Part shown: in pieces, positions 24,657 through 33,955 of the stretch | How the letters are laid out: every line of letters begins with the position of its first letter | How positions within the stretch are numbered: the stretch's first letter is position 1 | Assembly (NCBI GenBank): GCA_964429355.1 | Contig: CAYSCH010000002.1 | Location: 22,742 to 86,741, forward strand | From: JAAYAY01 sp964429355 | Lineage (GTDB): Bacteria; Planctomycetota; Planctomycetia; Pirellulales; Thermoguttaceae | DNA: 64,000 nt | Direction of reading: 5' to 3' | Made by a program: the position numbers and the translations under genes | Notes under the pieces: model-generated | The model's database searches: none | Told to the model about the DNA's origin: nothing | What the model saw: the letters and a program-made list of their open reading frames with translations, nothing else

Positions 24657-27458
24657 ATGCGTGACGACGAGAGACTTGTCGAACTGTTGGTCCGACGAGA
24701 CGATTTGTTGGATCAGGGCCACAATGCCGCGCCTGAAGAAGTCTGTGCGGAGTTTCCCGAATTGATTGATGAATACAAGGCTCGTCTGGAATTCCTGAAG
24801 AAGATGGATTGGCTCTTCGAGACAGATGATGGGGAAGACGACGACTCCTTCACGTCGCCGAGGTTGGCACCTGTCGCCGTGAATGGCTCCCACCTACCGT
24901 CCTCTTCGCTTACCATTAAACAGCTCCTTCATGCCATCACTGAAAGTGGACTGATGACCGTAGAGGAAATCGAAGCGTTCCAACAGAGCGTTTCGGCCGA
25001 TGCTGCCTCCGACACTCAGTCGCTTACCCGCGAACTGGTCCAGCGGCAGAAACTCACGCTCTACCAAGCATCTGTGCTGCTTGCAGAAAGGAGCGATCCT
25101 TTGCTCCTCGACAGGTATGTAATACTCGACACGCTTGATAGCGGTGGCATGGGGCTGGTGTTCAAGGCTCTGCACCGGTCGCTGGATCGAGTGGTTGCCT
25201 TGAAAACCCTGCCGCCGTCCGCTCTCAATTCGGAAGAAAAGGTCAAACGCTTCCAGCGGGAAGTCAAGACAGCAGCGAGGCTGTCTCACCCGAACATCGT
25301 GACGACCTACGATGCCCACGAATCCAATGGGATTCATTTCTTGGTAATGGAATATATAAAGGGCAAGGATCTTGGCAAGGTTGTCAAAACAAATGGTCCC
25401 TTGCCAGTTGCCACAGCAGTGGACTATATCCTTCAAGCCGCACGCGGTTTGGAACATGCTCATGCTCAGGGCATCGTCCACCGAGACATCAAGCCCGGCA
25501 ATCTGCTGCTGGATGCCGCTGGTACAGTCAGGGTGCTGGATATGGGACTCGCCCGGCTAGAAACACCTGGCGATGCGTCGATGGAAACGGAAGCGGAACT
25601 AACAGCAGTCGATGGCGTGATGGGAACGGTCGCTTACATGTCACCGGAGCAGGCAGCAAGCACCCACGATGCCGACGCTCGCAGCGACATTTACAGCCTT
25701 GGCTGTACTCTCTATCACCTTCTGAACGGCAAGCCGCCTTACTGGGAGTATACGCAAATCAAGACGATTCTCGCCCATCGTGAGAAGCCGATTCCGCCAT
25801 TGAGTGAAGGTCGAAGTGATGCGACGGAAGATTTGATCGTTGTTTATCGTCGCATGATGGCGAAGAAGCCGGAAGATCGCTACCAGTCGATCACGGAAGT
25901 GATTGAGGCGTTGATCGCTTGCCAGGTGGCGGAAGATGAGCCGGTTTCTGTTCGGGTGGGTCTTACCGGGAAGAACGTGTCTGGTGACGAGCCTAGGGTC
26001 GTTAACAAGCCCTCGGGCGAAGGATCATGGCGGCGCTGGATCGCCGGAGCTCTTGGGATCGCTTTTCTGACAGCGGCTGTTATGTCCGGTATCGTCGTCA
26101 GGATACTCAAGCCCGAAGGAATCCTCGTAGTCGAGATCAACGAGCCTGACGCAGTGATCCAGGTATTGGACGAAGAAGGCACGGTGGAGATTGAACGTAA
26201 GGGCGAGGCGGGGAAACTCTCCATTTCCGTTGATCCGGGCAAGCATCAATTGCGGGTGAACAAGAACGGTTTCTCGTTGTTTACCACGGTATTTGAAATT
26301 GAGTCGGGCCGTGAGAAGGTGATCCGGGCGTGGTTGGAGCCGCTGACAACCAAGGCGGATTCGGTGTTCCCACCCCTCGCCATCGCCCCTTTCCTTGCAG
26401 AGGAGGCCAAGCAGCATCAACAGCGGTGGGCCGACCATTTGGGCGTGCCGGTCGAGTTTGAGAACTCGATAGGAATGAAAGTGCTTATGATCCCACCCGG
26501 AGAATTCATGATGGGGTCGCCGGACTCTGTTGCGGATGACGACGGCCGCGAGAAGCCGCAACACAAAGTCCGGATCACGAAACCGTTTTGCTTAGCCACA
26601 CATGAGGTAACTGTCGGTCACTTCAAGGCGTTTGTGGAAGCCACTGCTTACAAGACCGATGCGGAAATGGCTGATGAAAATAACGACTGGAGGAATCCGG
26701 GCTTTGAGCAAAGCGATGCCCATCCCGTGGTGTGGGTGTCATGGAATGACGCTGTGTCCTATTGCGAATGGCTCAGTAACAAGGAAGGACAAACCTATCG
26801 CCTGCCAACGGAAGCCGAGTGGGAGTTCTCGTGCCGATCCGGGAGCATGACGACGTGGTGGTTCGGCGAGAATGAGGGGGAACTGAGAGAATACGCCTGG
26901 TGTGGAAGCGACGGAGGCGATTTTACGAAACCAGTGGGGCAGAAGATGCCGAATGGATTTGGTCTGTTTGACATCTACGGGAATGTTCGTGAATGGTGTT
27001 CCGACCGGTACGAGCGAGACTACTACAAGGAATCCCCGGTGAATGATCCAGAAGGCCCGTCCAGCGGAGACAGACGTGTATTTCGGGGCGGATCGTTCGG
27101 ACTTATACCATGGTACGTCCGCTCTGCCGCTCGTGATGGAACTCTCCCGTGGCATCGTGGCGACCTTGTTGGCCTCCGTCCCGTCCAGACCATCCCGCTC
27201 GGTCACCTCACCCTCAGCATCACCGAACCGAACGCCACGGTCTCCTTCGACAACGGGCAATCCAGCTTCAGGATGTCCGACGCCCCCCAGCCACTCGAAA
27301 CCGTGCTCCTTGAAGGCAAGCACGTCGTCGAAGTGACGAAAGCTGGTTTTAAGGCGTTCACGACGAAAGTCTACGTCGTAGCGGACGGGCGGGAGACGAT
27401 TGAAGTTCGGTTGGATCCTGTGGCGGCTAAAGCTGGTACCGCTGATGCTGAGCGTTGA
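24657..27458 (+). CDS. membrane Ser/Thr kinase with PEGA and SUMF1 (FGE-like) domains
   Basis: The 933-residue protein contains a helical N-terminal region, a Hanks kinase (about 155-430), a membrane span near 460-485 (ALGIAFLTAAVMSGIVVRIL), a PEGA domain (about 495-560), a SUMF1/formylglycine-generating-enzyme-like domain (about 590-845) and a second PEGA domain (about 850-920). Kinase motifs are DSGGMGLVFKAL, VVALKTLPP, IVHRDIKPGNLLL, VLDMGLARL (DMG in place of DFG) and YMSPEQAA. The SUMF1 part shows GMKVLMIPPGEFMMGSP, YRLPTEAEWEFSCR and RVFRGGSFG. The two active-site Cys of true FGE are absent (WYVRSAARDG), so it is more likely a binding module. ATG 24657 follows GGGGAGCG. Confidence 0.92.
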   Translation: MRDDERLVELLVRRDDLLDQGHNAAPEEVCAEFPELIDEYKARLEFLKKMDWLFETDDGEDDDSFTSPRLAPVAVNGSHLPSSSLTIKQLLHAITESGLMTVEEIEAFQQSVSADAASDTQSLTRELVQRQKLTLYQASVLLAERSDPLLLDRYVILDTLDSGGMGLVFKALHRSLDRVVALKTLPPSALNSEEKVKRFQREVKTAARLSHPNIVTTYDAHESNGIHFLVMEYIKGKDLGKVVKTNGPLPVATAVDYILQAARGLEHAHAQGIVHRDIKPGNLLLDAAGTVRVLDMGLARLETPGDASMETEAELTAVDGVMGTVAYMSPEQAASTHDADARSDIYSLGCTLYHLLNGKPPYWEYTQIKTILAHREKPIPPLSEGRSDATEDLIVVYRRMMAKKPEDRYQSITEVIEALIACQVAEDEPVSVRVGLTGKNVSGDEPRVVNKPSGEGSWRRWIAGALGIAFLTAAVMSGIVVRILKPEGILVVEINEPDAVIQVLDEEGTVEIERKGEAGKLSISVDPGKHQLRVNKNGFSLFTTVFEIESGREKVIRAWLEPLTTKADSVFPPLAIAPFLAEEAKQHQQRWADHLGVPVEFENSIGMKVLMIPPGEFMMGSPDSVADDDGREKPQHKVRITKPFCLATHEVTVGHFKAFVEATAYKTDAEMADENNDWRNPGFEQSDAHPVVWVSWNDAVSYCEWLSNKEGQTYRLPTEAEWEFSCRSGSMTTWWFGENEGELREYAWCGSDGGDFTKPVGQKMPNGFGLFDIYGNVREWCSDRYERDYYKESPVNDPEGPSSGDRRVFRGGSFGLIPWYVRSAARDGTLPWHRGDLVGLRPVQTIPLGHLTLSITEPNATVSFDNGQSSFRMSDAPQPLETVLLEGKHVVEVTKAGFKAFTTKVYVVADGRETIEVRLDPVAAKAGTADAER

Positions 27459-27721
27459 GTAGGAGAATTGGCGATCTCGGTTGGAGGTGTCGCTGTTGAT
27501 ACACCCACGTAACAATAGAACCTTGTCACTTCTTACCAGCGTAGATGGCGGATTAGCGGAGATTCAGGATGCTCTCAACCAAGTGAACCCGGCTAACGCA
27601 TGAAAGGTCTTATCATGTCCTCGCCTGAAGCCGCCAATTCGTTCCCGGGACAAATCCACGGTGCGGACCGTTTCCGAGACAAGGTCGGGGATCTCTACGC
27701 CAAAGTGGACGCCTCCCTCTG

Positions 27722-27745
27722 TGTCAACATGAGTGAGACAACAGC
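27722..27745 (+). repeat. left terminal inverted repeat of the IS3 element
   Basis: Twenty-four bases starting TGTCAAC and ending TGAGACAACAGC; 19 of 24 match the reverse complement of the right end. Confidence 0.85.
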
Positions 27746-27788
27746 CTCCCGATTTATTAGAGTAGAGGGCGAAGGAGGCGAAAGCTGA

Positions 27789-29426
27789 ATGAACGAGCGA
27801 CGATTTCCTGGAACTGAACGAGAAATGCCGAGTCCGGAAGTGGCGGAAAAGCCTGTCCGGCGACGATTTACGGCGGAGTACAAGCTGGGGATCCTGGCCG
27901 AGGCGGATGCCTGCACCGAGCGGGGGTCGTTAGGCGAGTTGCTCCGCCGCGAGGGGCTTTACTCGTCCCATTTGGGAACATGGCAGAAACAGCGTGAGGA
28001 GGGAGTCCTGGCGGGCTTGTCGCCTAAGCGGCGAGGCCGGAAGCCAAAGGCGAAGAACCCCCTGGCCGACGAAGTTGCACGCCTGGAACGAGAGAATGAG
28101 CGTCTGAGGGCGAAACTCCGCCAGGCGGAGTTGGTCATCGACGTTCAAAAAAAAGTCTCCGAGATGCTGAACATACNNNNNNNNNNCTGCCGGGCGATGG
28201 GTGTCAGCCGAGCGACCCTGTACCGACGGCGTAACCCGGCACAGCCGGCGAGCGAGACGCGAGCCAAGAATCGCCAGCCTCGCGCGCTGGATGCCGAGCA
28301 GCGTCAAGCCGTGCTCGATGTCCTGCACTCGGAGCGGTTTGTCGATCGGGCGCCGGCAGCGGTCTTCGCGGCCTTACTCGACGAAGGAGTGTACCATTGC
28401 TCGACTCGGACGATGTATCGGATCCTGCAGGATGCGGACGAAGTTCGTGAACGGCGTAATCAGTTGCGGCACCCGAGCTACAAGAAGCCGGAGCTGCTGG
28501 CCACAGGGCCCAATCAAGTCTGGTCGTGGGACATCACCAAGCTGCTGGGGCCGGCCAAATGGACCTACTACTACCTGTACGTAATCCTCGATATTTTCAG
28601 CCGCTACGCGGTCGGGTGGATGCTGGCTTCTCGGGAAAGCGCCGATCTGGCCAAGCGGTTGATTCGTGAAAGCATCGAGAAGCAGGCGTTAGATGCAGAT
28701 ACCCTGGTAATTCACAGCGACCGCGGACCGTCGATGACGTCGCATACGGTGGCCCAACTGATGGCCACGCTGGGAGTGACGAAATCGCACAGCCGTCCTC
28801 ACGTGTCCAACGACAACCCGTTCTCTGAGAGCCAGTTCAAGACGCTGAAGTACCGGCCGGAATTTCCCGATCGCTTTGGCTGCCAGGAAGACGCACACGG
28901 CTTCTGCCAAGGCTTCTTCCACTGGTACAACGAGGAGCATTACCACTCCGGAATCGGCATGCTGACGCCCGCTTCGGTCCACTACGGCCAGGCCGCGAAG
29001 ATCCTGGAAGTTCGCCAACAGGTCCTTGCGGCAGCTTATGCGAAACACCCAGAGCGATTTGTGAACAAACCACCCGCACCGCTGGCGTTGCCACAAGCGG
29101 TCTGGATCAATCCACCAACCGCGACACAAGACCAACAAAAAGGGCTTCCGGTGATGTTGGATCCCCAGAAGCCCGATGCACCTTCGGCGCACCCTCGATC
29201 CGGTTATCCCTCGCCAGGTTGCGTCCCCGCAGAGCCTGACTCCGTTTCACCGGACAACGCTACCATAACCGATTCAGCCCCCACGACACAACCACCCTCG
29301 GACACCCGAGCCATTCCTCAAAAAATCCCGGGGGCGTGGGGGCTGGCCCCCACACCCAAACAAAACTGCTCGCGAAGCGAGACCAACTACACTATTTCCA
29401 ACTCGCTGTTGTCTCAAAAGGGTTGA
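27789..29426 (+). CDS. IS3-family transposase (gap inside)
   Basis: The N-terminal part is an OrfA-like HTH plus leucine zipper (KPVRRRFTAEYKLGILAEAD, ARLERENERLRAKLRQAE). The C-terminal part is an rve integrase core with the DDE residues in VWSWDITKLL, VIHSDRGPSM and DNPFSESQFKTLKYRP. Normally IS3 elements need a -1 frameshift to join OrfA and OrfB; here one frame runs through, but ten N at 28177-28186 lie exactly at the join, so the true frame relation is unknown. After the integrase core comes a Pro-rich tail of more than 100 residues that is unusual for the family and reads into the right inverted repeat. Confidence 0.88.
   Translation: MNERRFPGTEREMPSPEVAEKPVRRRFTAEYKLGILAEADACTERGSLGELLRREGLYSSHLGTWQKQREEGVLAGLSPKRRGRKPKAKNPLADEVARLERENERLRAKLRQAELVIDVQKKVSEMLNIXXXXCRAMGVSRATLYRRRNPAQPASETRAKNRQPRALDAEQRQAVLDVLHSERFVDRAPAAVFAALLDEGVYHCSTRTMYRILQDADEVRERRNQLRHPSYKKPELLATGPNQVWSWDITKLLGPAKWTYYYLYVILDIFSRYAVGWMLASRESADLAKRLIRESIEKQALDADTLVIHSDRGPSMTSHTVAQLMATLGVTKSHSRPHVSNDNPFSESQFKTLKYRPEFPDRFGCQEDAHGFCQGFFHWYNEEHYHSGIGMLTPASVHYGQAAKILEVRQQVLAAAYAKHPERFVNKPPAPLALPQAVWINPPTATQDQQKGLPVMLDPQKPDAPSAHPRSGYPSPGCVPAEPDSVSPDNATITDSAPTTQPPSDTRAIPQKIPGAWGLAPTPKQNCSRSETNYTISNSLLSQKG
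28177..28186. other. assembly gap (10 N) in the transposase gene
   Basis: Ten unknown bases, probably a scaffold gap of arbitrary size, at the OrfA/OrfB boundary of the IS3 transposase. Confidence 1.
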
Positions 29427-29428
29427 CA
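29405..29428 (-). repeat. right terminal inverted repeat of the IS3 element
   Basis: GCTGTTGTCTCA at the inner side and GTTGACA at the outer side mirror the left repeat. Confidence 0.85.
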
Positions 29429-29470
29429 CGTTCCGCCTTCCTGGGTAAGATCCGGACGCTCAGGCAGGCC

Positions 29471-30664
29471 ATGAGAACAGTACTCATCCTCATCGTTGGG
29501 GGTGTACTAGCCTCTGGTGGTTGTGGCAAGTCCAAGGAGGCGAACTTGCCTGCCCGAAATGAACCGGCTGAGCTGCAGGCAGTTCAGGCCGGAGGGGTTG
29601 CGGAGCAGAGAGGACCCAAAAATGATAGACTCACTGACAACAGGGAGAAGGCTCGGGAAGATGAGTTCAGAACTTGGAGGGATACTACCGGCAAATTCAA
29701 GGTTGAAGCTGCATTCATCGACTTCAGGGACGGGAAAGTGCAATTAACAAAGGAAGATGGGAGCATAGTGAACGTGCCGGTTCAAAAGCTCAGTGAAAAT
29801 GATCAAAAGTATGTGACACAGCGAACGAGCACATCCGTTAAGCAGCCGCCGGTCGTGGTGCATTTGGCGAGCGCAGATGAGAGGGCCGATTGCCTTGCCT
29901 ATGCCGATTTCATCACCGAGTATCTTGACCGTCAAATCGCCGAGGAGGAGTTTCGCCGCGACGATAACGTTCTTGGTACTCCGGGTATGCCTACGGGTAG
30001 ACCACTTAGCAGGAAGGCAACCAAGACTAATCTCGTAACTGGTGAGACCCTTCACCTCGATCGCAGCTATGCCTACGGTGACGACGGCACTGCCACGGTG
30101 AGAGACAGGTCCACCACGACTCACACAAATCCGAACGCGAAAACCTACACGTATGACCTCACGGAGAAGCTGGACTACCGGGATTGTGAAGTATCTATTA
30201 GGGGCTTCATAAGAGATTCCACAGGTCAGAGGTTAGATGTGGAACGGACCTGGAACCGTGACATCATGGAGGAGCCTCTCAAGATTACGCACAAGCTGAC
30301 TACTAGCCACCCGGGCGCAAAGGCTTGTCGCTGTGACCTAACGGAAACACGCGACTACTTGGGCCGCACGTCAAGACTAGTGGGAACCATCGCATACTCC
30401 ACGGGTGAAACGCTTAATCTGAATCGCACCTACAAGTATGACGAGAATCGCGCGGTTATTATCATCACAGATAATTCAAGTACTAGCCACAAGTCGGCAA
30501 ACGCGAAGACCTATAAGTACGACTTAATAGAGAAGCACGGCGATTGTCGCCGCAAACTGACACTTGAAGGAACGATTACAGACTCCAATGGTGGTGTAAT
30601 GCGGGTACAACGTAGGTGGGAGTACAGTCCTACCAACGGCTCAGTGACGGTTGTGGACCAGTGA
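29471..30664 (+). CDS. SHD1-domain lipoprotein with C-terminal repeats
   Basis: The 397-residue protein begins with a lipoprotein signal (MRTVLILIVGGVLASGGCG). Residues about 67-115 are an SHD1 (Sla1 homology 1) domain, EFRTWRDTTGKFKVEAAFID and KVQLTKEDGSIVNVPVQKLS, a module very frequent in Planctomycetota exported proteins. The second half has about three related repeats of roughly 65 residues: GETLHLDRSYAYGDDG, GQRLDVERTWNRD and GETLNLNRTYKYDENR, each followed by a Tyr/Thr-rich strand such as AKTYTYDLTEKLDYRD. The start lies 42 bases after the IS3 element, so the native promoter may have been displaced. Function is unknown; a binding role at the outer surface is plausible. Confidence 0.8.
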   Translation: MRTVLILIVGGVLASGGCGKSKEANLPARNEPAELQAVQAGGVAEQRGPKNDRLTDNREKAREDEFRTWRDTTGKFKVEAAFIDFRDGKVQLTKEDGSIVNVPVQKLSENDQKYVTQRTSTSVKQPPVVVHLASADERADCLAYADFITEYLDRQIAEEEFRRDDNVLGTPGMPTGRPLSRKATKTNLVTGETLHLDRSYAYGDDGTATVRDRSTTTHTNPNAKTYTYDLTEKLDYRDCEVSIRGFIRDSTGQRLDVERTWNRDIMEEPLKITHKLTTSHPGAKACRCDLTETRDYLGRTSRLVGTIAYSTGETLNLNRTYKYDENRAVIIITDNSSTSHKSANAKTYKYDLIEKHGDCRRKLTLEGTITDSNGGVMRVQRRWEYSPTNGSVTVVDQ

Positions 30665-30988
30665 GTGTCGTGAGTGCGAAGGTTGCCCGCCGCAATCATT
30701 CTGTGCAAATCCGAAAATGCCAAACACCAGAATGCTTCAGCTGATGAATCGCAGTTGGATAGCTCTTGCAGATGTACTTGTTGGGACCGCACGTTCTAGC
30801 CGTCAAGAAGCCTGTTATCATTGGCAACTTTTGCGCAGAGGATTCACACAACACGGATGCCGTGTTATGGACAGATAAACGCTTGCCCAATTCATGGGAT
30901 CATCGCCAGGTGGATCTTGCGATAGGCGCCGGCTTACGGCAACACCTGCGATTCGCTTGGGAGTAATTACTCTCGGAAGGAAGTTCTC
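30665..30988. other. stretch between the two SHD1 genes, possible small frame
   Basis: This 324-base stretch contains one short frame (30772-30966, starting MYLLGPHVLAVKKPVIIGNF, 64 residues) that reads like protein but has no clear ribosome site or family. It may be a gene remnant. Nothing else is seen. Confidence 0.3.
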
Positions 30989-31924
30989 ATGACCCTTTAC
31001 CGCCTCAACATCTCGGCCAAAGAATGCCTCATCGCTCTCTCCATCGCAGCCATTTCAGCAGTTGCAGAGACTGGCAGCGGCGAAGCATACCGGATGTGGA
31101 CGGATCATACGGGCAAATTTAGCATAGAAGCCGTGTGTGTGCGATTTGAAGATGCGGCCGTCCGACTCAAGAAGAGGGACGAGGCAGAAGTTCTTGTTCC
31201 TCTGGTACAGCTCAGCAAGGCAGATCAGGAATTCGTCATATTGAACGGTCAATCGCGGCCCGTACTATCCGGAAAGGTCGAGACCCAGGATACAAGTGGT
31301 GGGCCGTTATCGGGCGATAATGGTGAGTTGGATGAGAAGGCAATGTTTCGTCAGTGGGATGCGGATGGGCCGAGCTACGGATACGGAGCCTTAGCGCAGG
31401 AGACGGGAGCAGGGCGGTTATCAAACGCCAATAGCGCACCAGACGAGAAGGCAGTGCAACGCCGACTGGAAGCAATACGTAAGAAGATCGAGGGCTTACT
31501 GCGGCGAGGGAAGGGAAACGTCTTTGTCGTGGCGCTAATGGAAACACAATATCACAAGAACGTCGTTCGGAGATTGCCTCGAAGTCTGCTGGGCCGTCCC
31601 GACGGCTTGTTTCTTGGTGATAGCACGGAGCATCGGAGTGGCAGTCCCGGAGAGTTCTTTCCAGTCCCAAACGCGGATTTCGTGGTGGTCGAAGGCAAGG
31701 AAGCTGTGATTCAGACAATTACCACACACATGTCGAAGTATATTCGAGCGTCAAGCGAGCAGCCAAGACGAATGTCTGTGCCAAAACCTCCGCCATCCAG
31801 CGGTAACTGGCAACTGGTCGGTCGGTTTGAGGGACGGGGAGTTGCCGATGTAGCCCTTCAACAGGCTCAGACTCTCTGGCAACGCCAACCCCATTGGGAG
31901 GTCGACCACGCAGCACGGGAGTAG
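30989..31924 (+). CDS. secreted protein with SHD1 domain
   Basis: The 311-residue protein has an N-terminal signal (ECLIALSIAAISAVAETGSG) and, immediately after it, an SHD1 domain: AYRMWTDHTGKFSIEAVCVR and VLVPLVQLSKADQEFV. It is clearly related in this domain to the SHD1 lipoprotein upstream. The middle is Gly/Asp-rich and likely disordered; the C-terminal half (RRLEAIRKKIEGLLRRGKGN, NADFVVVEGKEAVIQTITTH) has no recognised family. The ribosome site GGAAGG stands 8 bases before the ATG. Confidence 0.78.
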   Translation: MTLYRLNISAKECLIALSIAAISAVAETGSGEAYRMWTDHTGKFSIEAVCVRFEDAAVRLKKRDEAEVLVPLVQLSKADQEFVILNGQSRPVLSGKVETQDTSGGPLSGDNGELDEKAMFRQWDADGPSYGYGALAQETGAGRLSNANSAPDEKAVQRRLEAIRKKIEGLLRRGKGNVFVVALMETQYHKNVVRRLPRSLLGRPDGLFLGDSTEHRSGSPGEFFPVPNADFVVVEGKEAVIQTITTHMSKYIRASSEQPRRMSVPKPPPSSGNWQLVGRFEGRGVADVALQQAQTLWQRQPHWEVDHAARE

Positions 31925-32044
31925 ACCAGTTCCATTTCATTAGGTTAGGGGCCGTCGGAAACGAGGCCCCGAGGCGGAGGCTGACTTACAGGCTCCAAGA
32001 AAGCCCTGGCGACCGTTGGTTTCGATTCCGTGGGAGGGACAGCA

Positions 32045-32233
32045 ATGTCATCGCTGACCTCCCTTTCAAATGGAGGTGCTGTTGAGCGAGATGCCGCTTT
32101 ATCTCCTCTCCGCAGCTTGCATGCAGACGAGATCGACCACGACATGACACTACGAGGACAGGCGTTCGTTGCCGCTCGGCGGCAGCCCGGGGTGCAATGC
32201 CAACCTACCGAGCCCTTATCTGCCACCGTGTAG
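32045..32233 (+). CDS. small protein encoded before the vWA gene
   Basis: A 62-residue frame starts with ATG at 32045 preceded by GGGAGG with 7-base spacing. It encodes MSSLTSLSNGGAVERDAALS followed by a charged region (SLHADEIDHDMTLRGQAF). No membrane segment or family is seen. It lies 55 bases before the vWA gene of the triad and may be a first gene of that operon. The good ribosome site is the main support. Confidence 0.4.
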   Translation: MSSLTSLSNGGAVERDAALSPLRSLHADEIDHDMTLRGQAFVAARRQPGVQCQPTEPLSATV

Positions 32234-32288
32234 TAGCCAAGACCTCCAGCGTCAATGACAATATTTTCCACAGCCGAGGAGCCTCGCT

Positions 32289-33128
32289 ATGACCTATTCG
32301 GCCGAAATCAGCAGGGCCAATCCGACTTGTTTCTTACTCCTTGTGGATCAATCGGGATCGATGTCACGGCCGTTTGCCGCCACCTCCGAACGAACCATGG
32401 CCGAAGGCGTGGCCGACGCGGTCAACCGCCTTTTGCATACGCTCGTATCTCGCTGTGCCAAGGGAGAGTACATCCTCGACCGGTACTTTGTTGGCGTGAT
32501 CGGTTACGGTGCGGGCGTCAACCTGGGGTTTGCAGGAGAACTGGCAGGAGACGTTTTGCGACCCGTCAGTGCCATCGGAAGTCATCCGTTGCGCATCGAT
32601 GAACGCGTGCGTCTTGTCGAGGACGGAGCGGGGGGGTTGGTCAGACAGGCCACCAAGTTTCCGGTATGGTTTGAGCCGTGTGCAGAGGGTCGCACGCCTA
32701 TGTGCCAGGCTTTGCAGGTAGCACGCGAGGTAATCGGCAATTTCATCGGCCAGTTTCCCGGCTGTTTTCCTCCGATCGTGATCAACGTGACCGATGGAAT
32801 AGCCACGGACGGTGATCCCGAGGTGGTTGCGGCAGAGCTATGCAGCCTTGCGTCGCAAGACGGCAACGTCCTCCTGATGAACATCCACATCTCTCCGGAA
32901 GGAAACCGCGCAATTCTGCTTCCCGCCAGCGAAGCGGAACTGCCCGACGATTACGCTAGACGGCTATTTCGGATGTCGAGCCCCTTGCCCGGCGAGATGC
33001 TCGAACATGCCCACTCATTGAATTCACCTGTCGTGAATGGGGCGAGAGGCTTCGCCTTTAACGCGGACTTGAGTTCCGTCGTTATGCTCCTGGAAATCGG
33101 TACCAGAGTCAATAGTGGACTTCGTTGA
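32289..33128 (+). CDS. TerY-like von Willebrand factor A domain protein
   Basis: The 279-residue cytoplasmic protein is one vWA domain. The metal-ion-dependent adhesion site is complete: FLLLVDQSGSMS (D-x-S-x-S, residues about 20-24), a central Thr in EGRTPMCQAL and VINVTDGIATDGD. The size, the lack of a signal peptide and the following phosphatase and kinase genes match the TerY group of the TerY-P triads, which are thought to act in phosphorylation-controlled stress or DNA-related complexes. The next gene starts 11 bases after its stop. It is the first large gene of the triad. Confidence 0.87.
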   Translation: MTYSAEISRANPTCFLLLVDQSGSMSRPFAATSERTMAEGVADAVNRLLHTLVSRCAKGEYILDRYFVGVIGYGAGVNLGFAGELAGDVLRPVSAIGSHPLRIDERVRLVEDGAGGLVRQATKFPVWFEPCAEGRTPMCQALQVAREVIGNFIGQFPGCFPPIVINVTDGIATDGDPEVVAAELCSLASQDGNVLLMNIHISPEGNRAILLPASEAELPDDYARRLFRMSSPLPGEMLEHAHSLNSPVVNGARGFAFNADLSSVVMLLEIGTRVNSGLR

Positions 33129-33139
33129 GAAATCACGCC

Positions 33140-33874
33140 ATGTCCATGAGGTTCAATACATTCTGGGCAGTGAGACGAGGCAACACACCCGAGCAGTTTG
33201 AGGATGCCTTCGCCGGAGCTGTGGCGACGGGAAGATTCGCAATTGCTGACGGCGCTTCGGAAAGTTGCTTCGCCGATCTTTGGGCGAGGTTCCTCGTCGA
33301 AGAGTTCGTATATCATGCCGATTGTGAGCCCCACGATCTGGATGCCTTCCTTTCTGCCGCTCAAGGACAATGGCAAGAGGATATTACCCGGCGAATACTT
33401 CCCTGGTATGCCGAGGAAGGCGCACGGCAAGGAGCCTTCTCCACGTTCCTGGGGATGATTGTGGAAGCGACGGGCCGATCCCTTCTGTGGAGGGCGGCCG
33501 CCATCGGGGACAGCTGTCTGTTTCATATCCGGAAAGACAAACTGCACGACTCGTTTCCCCTCGATTCCTGGAAGCAGTTCGACGCACTCCCCCAACTGCT
33601 CGGCTCGCGTACCCCATTGAAATCGGTTGGTGCCGCCTCGGTTCTGAAGAGAAATGGTAGCGGAGATCCGGGTGACCGTCTTCTCATGATGACCGACGCA
33701 CTGGCCCAATGGTGCCTCGCTCAGCACGAAGCCGGCAGGTGTCCGTGGAGCCAAATCACGTCGCTTTTGGCCTCACCAACAGGCCGAATGGACTTCGAGG
33801 TATGGGTTGACGAGCAACGCAACACCGGGCAACTGCAAAATGACGACGTGACATTATTGGCAATCGACCTGTAA
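33140..33874 (+). CDS. PP2C-type protein phosphatase of the TerY-P triad
   Basis: The 244-residue protein is a compact PP2C phosphatase. Visible motifs are GRFAIADGASES (metal-binding D-G), LLWRAAAIGDSCLF, LLMMTDALAQWCL and the terminal NDDVTLLAID. It is shorter than typical PP2C proteins, like other triad phosphatases. The ATG at 33140 is chosen; a TTG at 33125 overlapping the vWA stop is possible. It should remove phosphate placed by the kinase-like protein encoded downstream or from the vWA partner. Confidence 0.88.
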   Translation: MSMRFNTFWAVRRGNTPEQFEDAFAGAVATGRFAIADGASESCFADLWARFLVEEFVYHADCEPHDLDAFLSAAQGQWQEDITRRILPWYAEEGARQGAFSTFLGMIVEATGRSLLWRAAAIGDSCLFHIRKDKLHDSFPLDSWKQFDALPQLLGSRTPLKSVGAASVLKRNGSGDPGDRLLMMTDALAQWCLAQHEAGRCPWSQITSLLASPTGRMDFEVWVDEQRNTGQLQNDDVTLLAIDL

Positions 33875-33955
33875 GGGAAAAGGATATGGCATCACTCGCT
33901 GAAGCGTCTCTTGTCATCCACAGATCATCGCTTACGGCCATCTTGAGGGGATAGC

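Larger units (their letters stand above)
27722..29428 (+). mobile_element. IS3-family insertion sequence, about 1.7 kb, both ends present
   Basis: The element is bounded by 24-base imperfect inverted repeats that begin TGTCAAC and end TGAGACAACAGC; the five central bases differ. The ends are TG...CA as in IS3 elements. One transposase gene fills the element and its stop codon lies in the right repeat. No short target duplication is visible (left flank ...CTCTG, right flank CGTTC...), so the ends may come from recombination. A ten-base assembly gap lies inside. Just left of the element an open frame from about 27615 (MSSPEAANSFPGQIHGADRF) may be the 5' stub of an interrupted gene. Confidence 0.85.
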
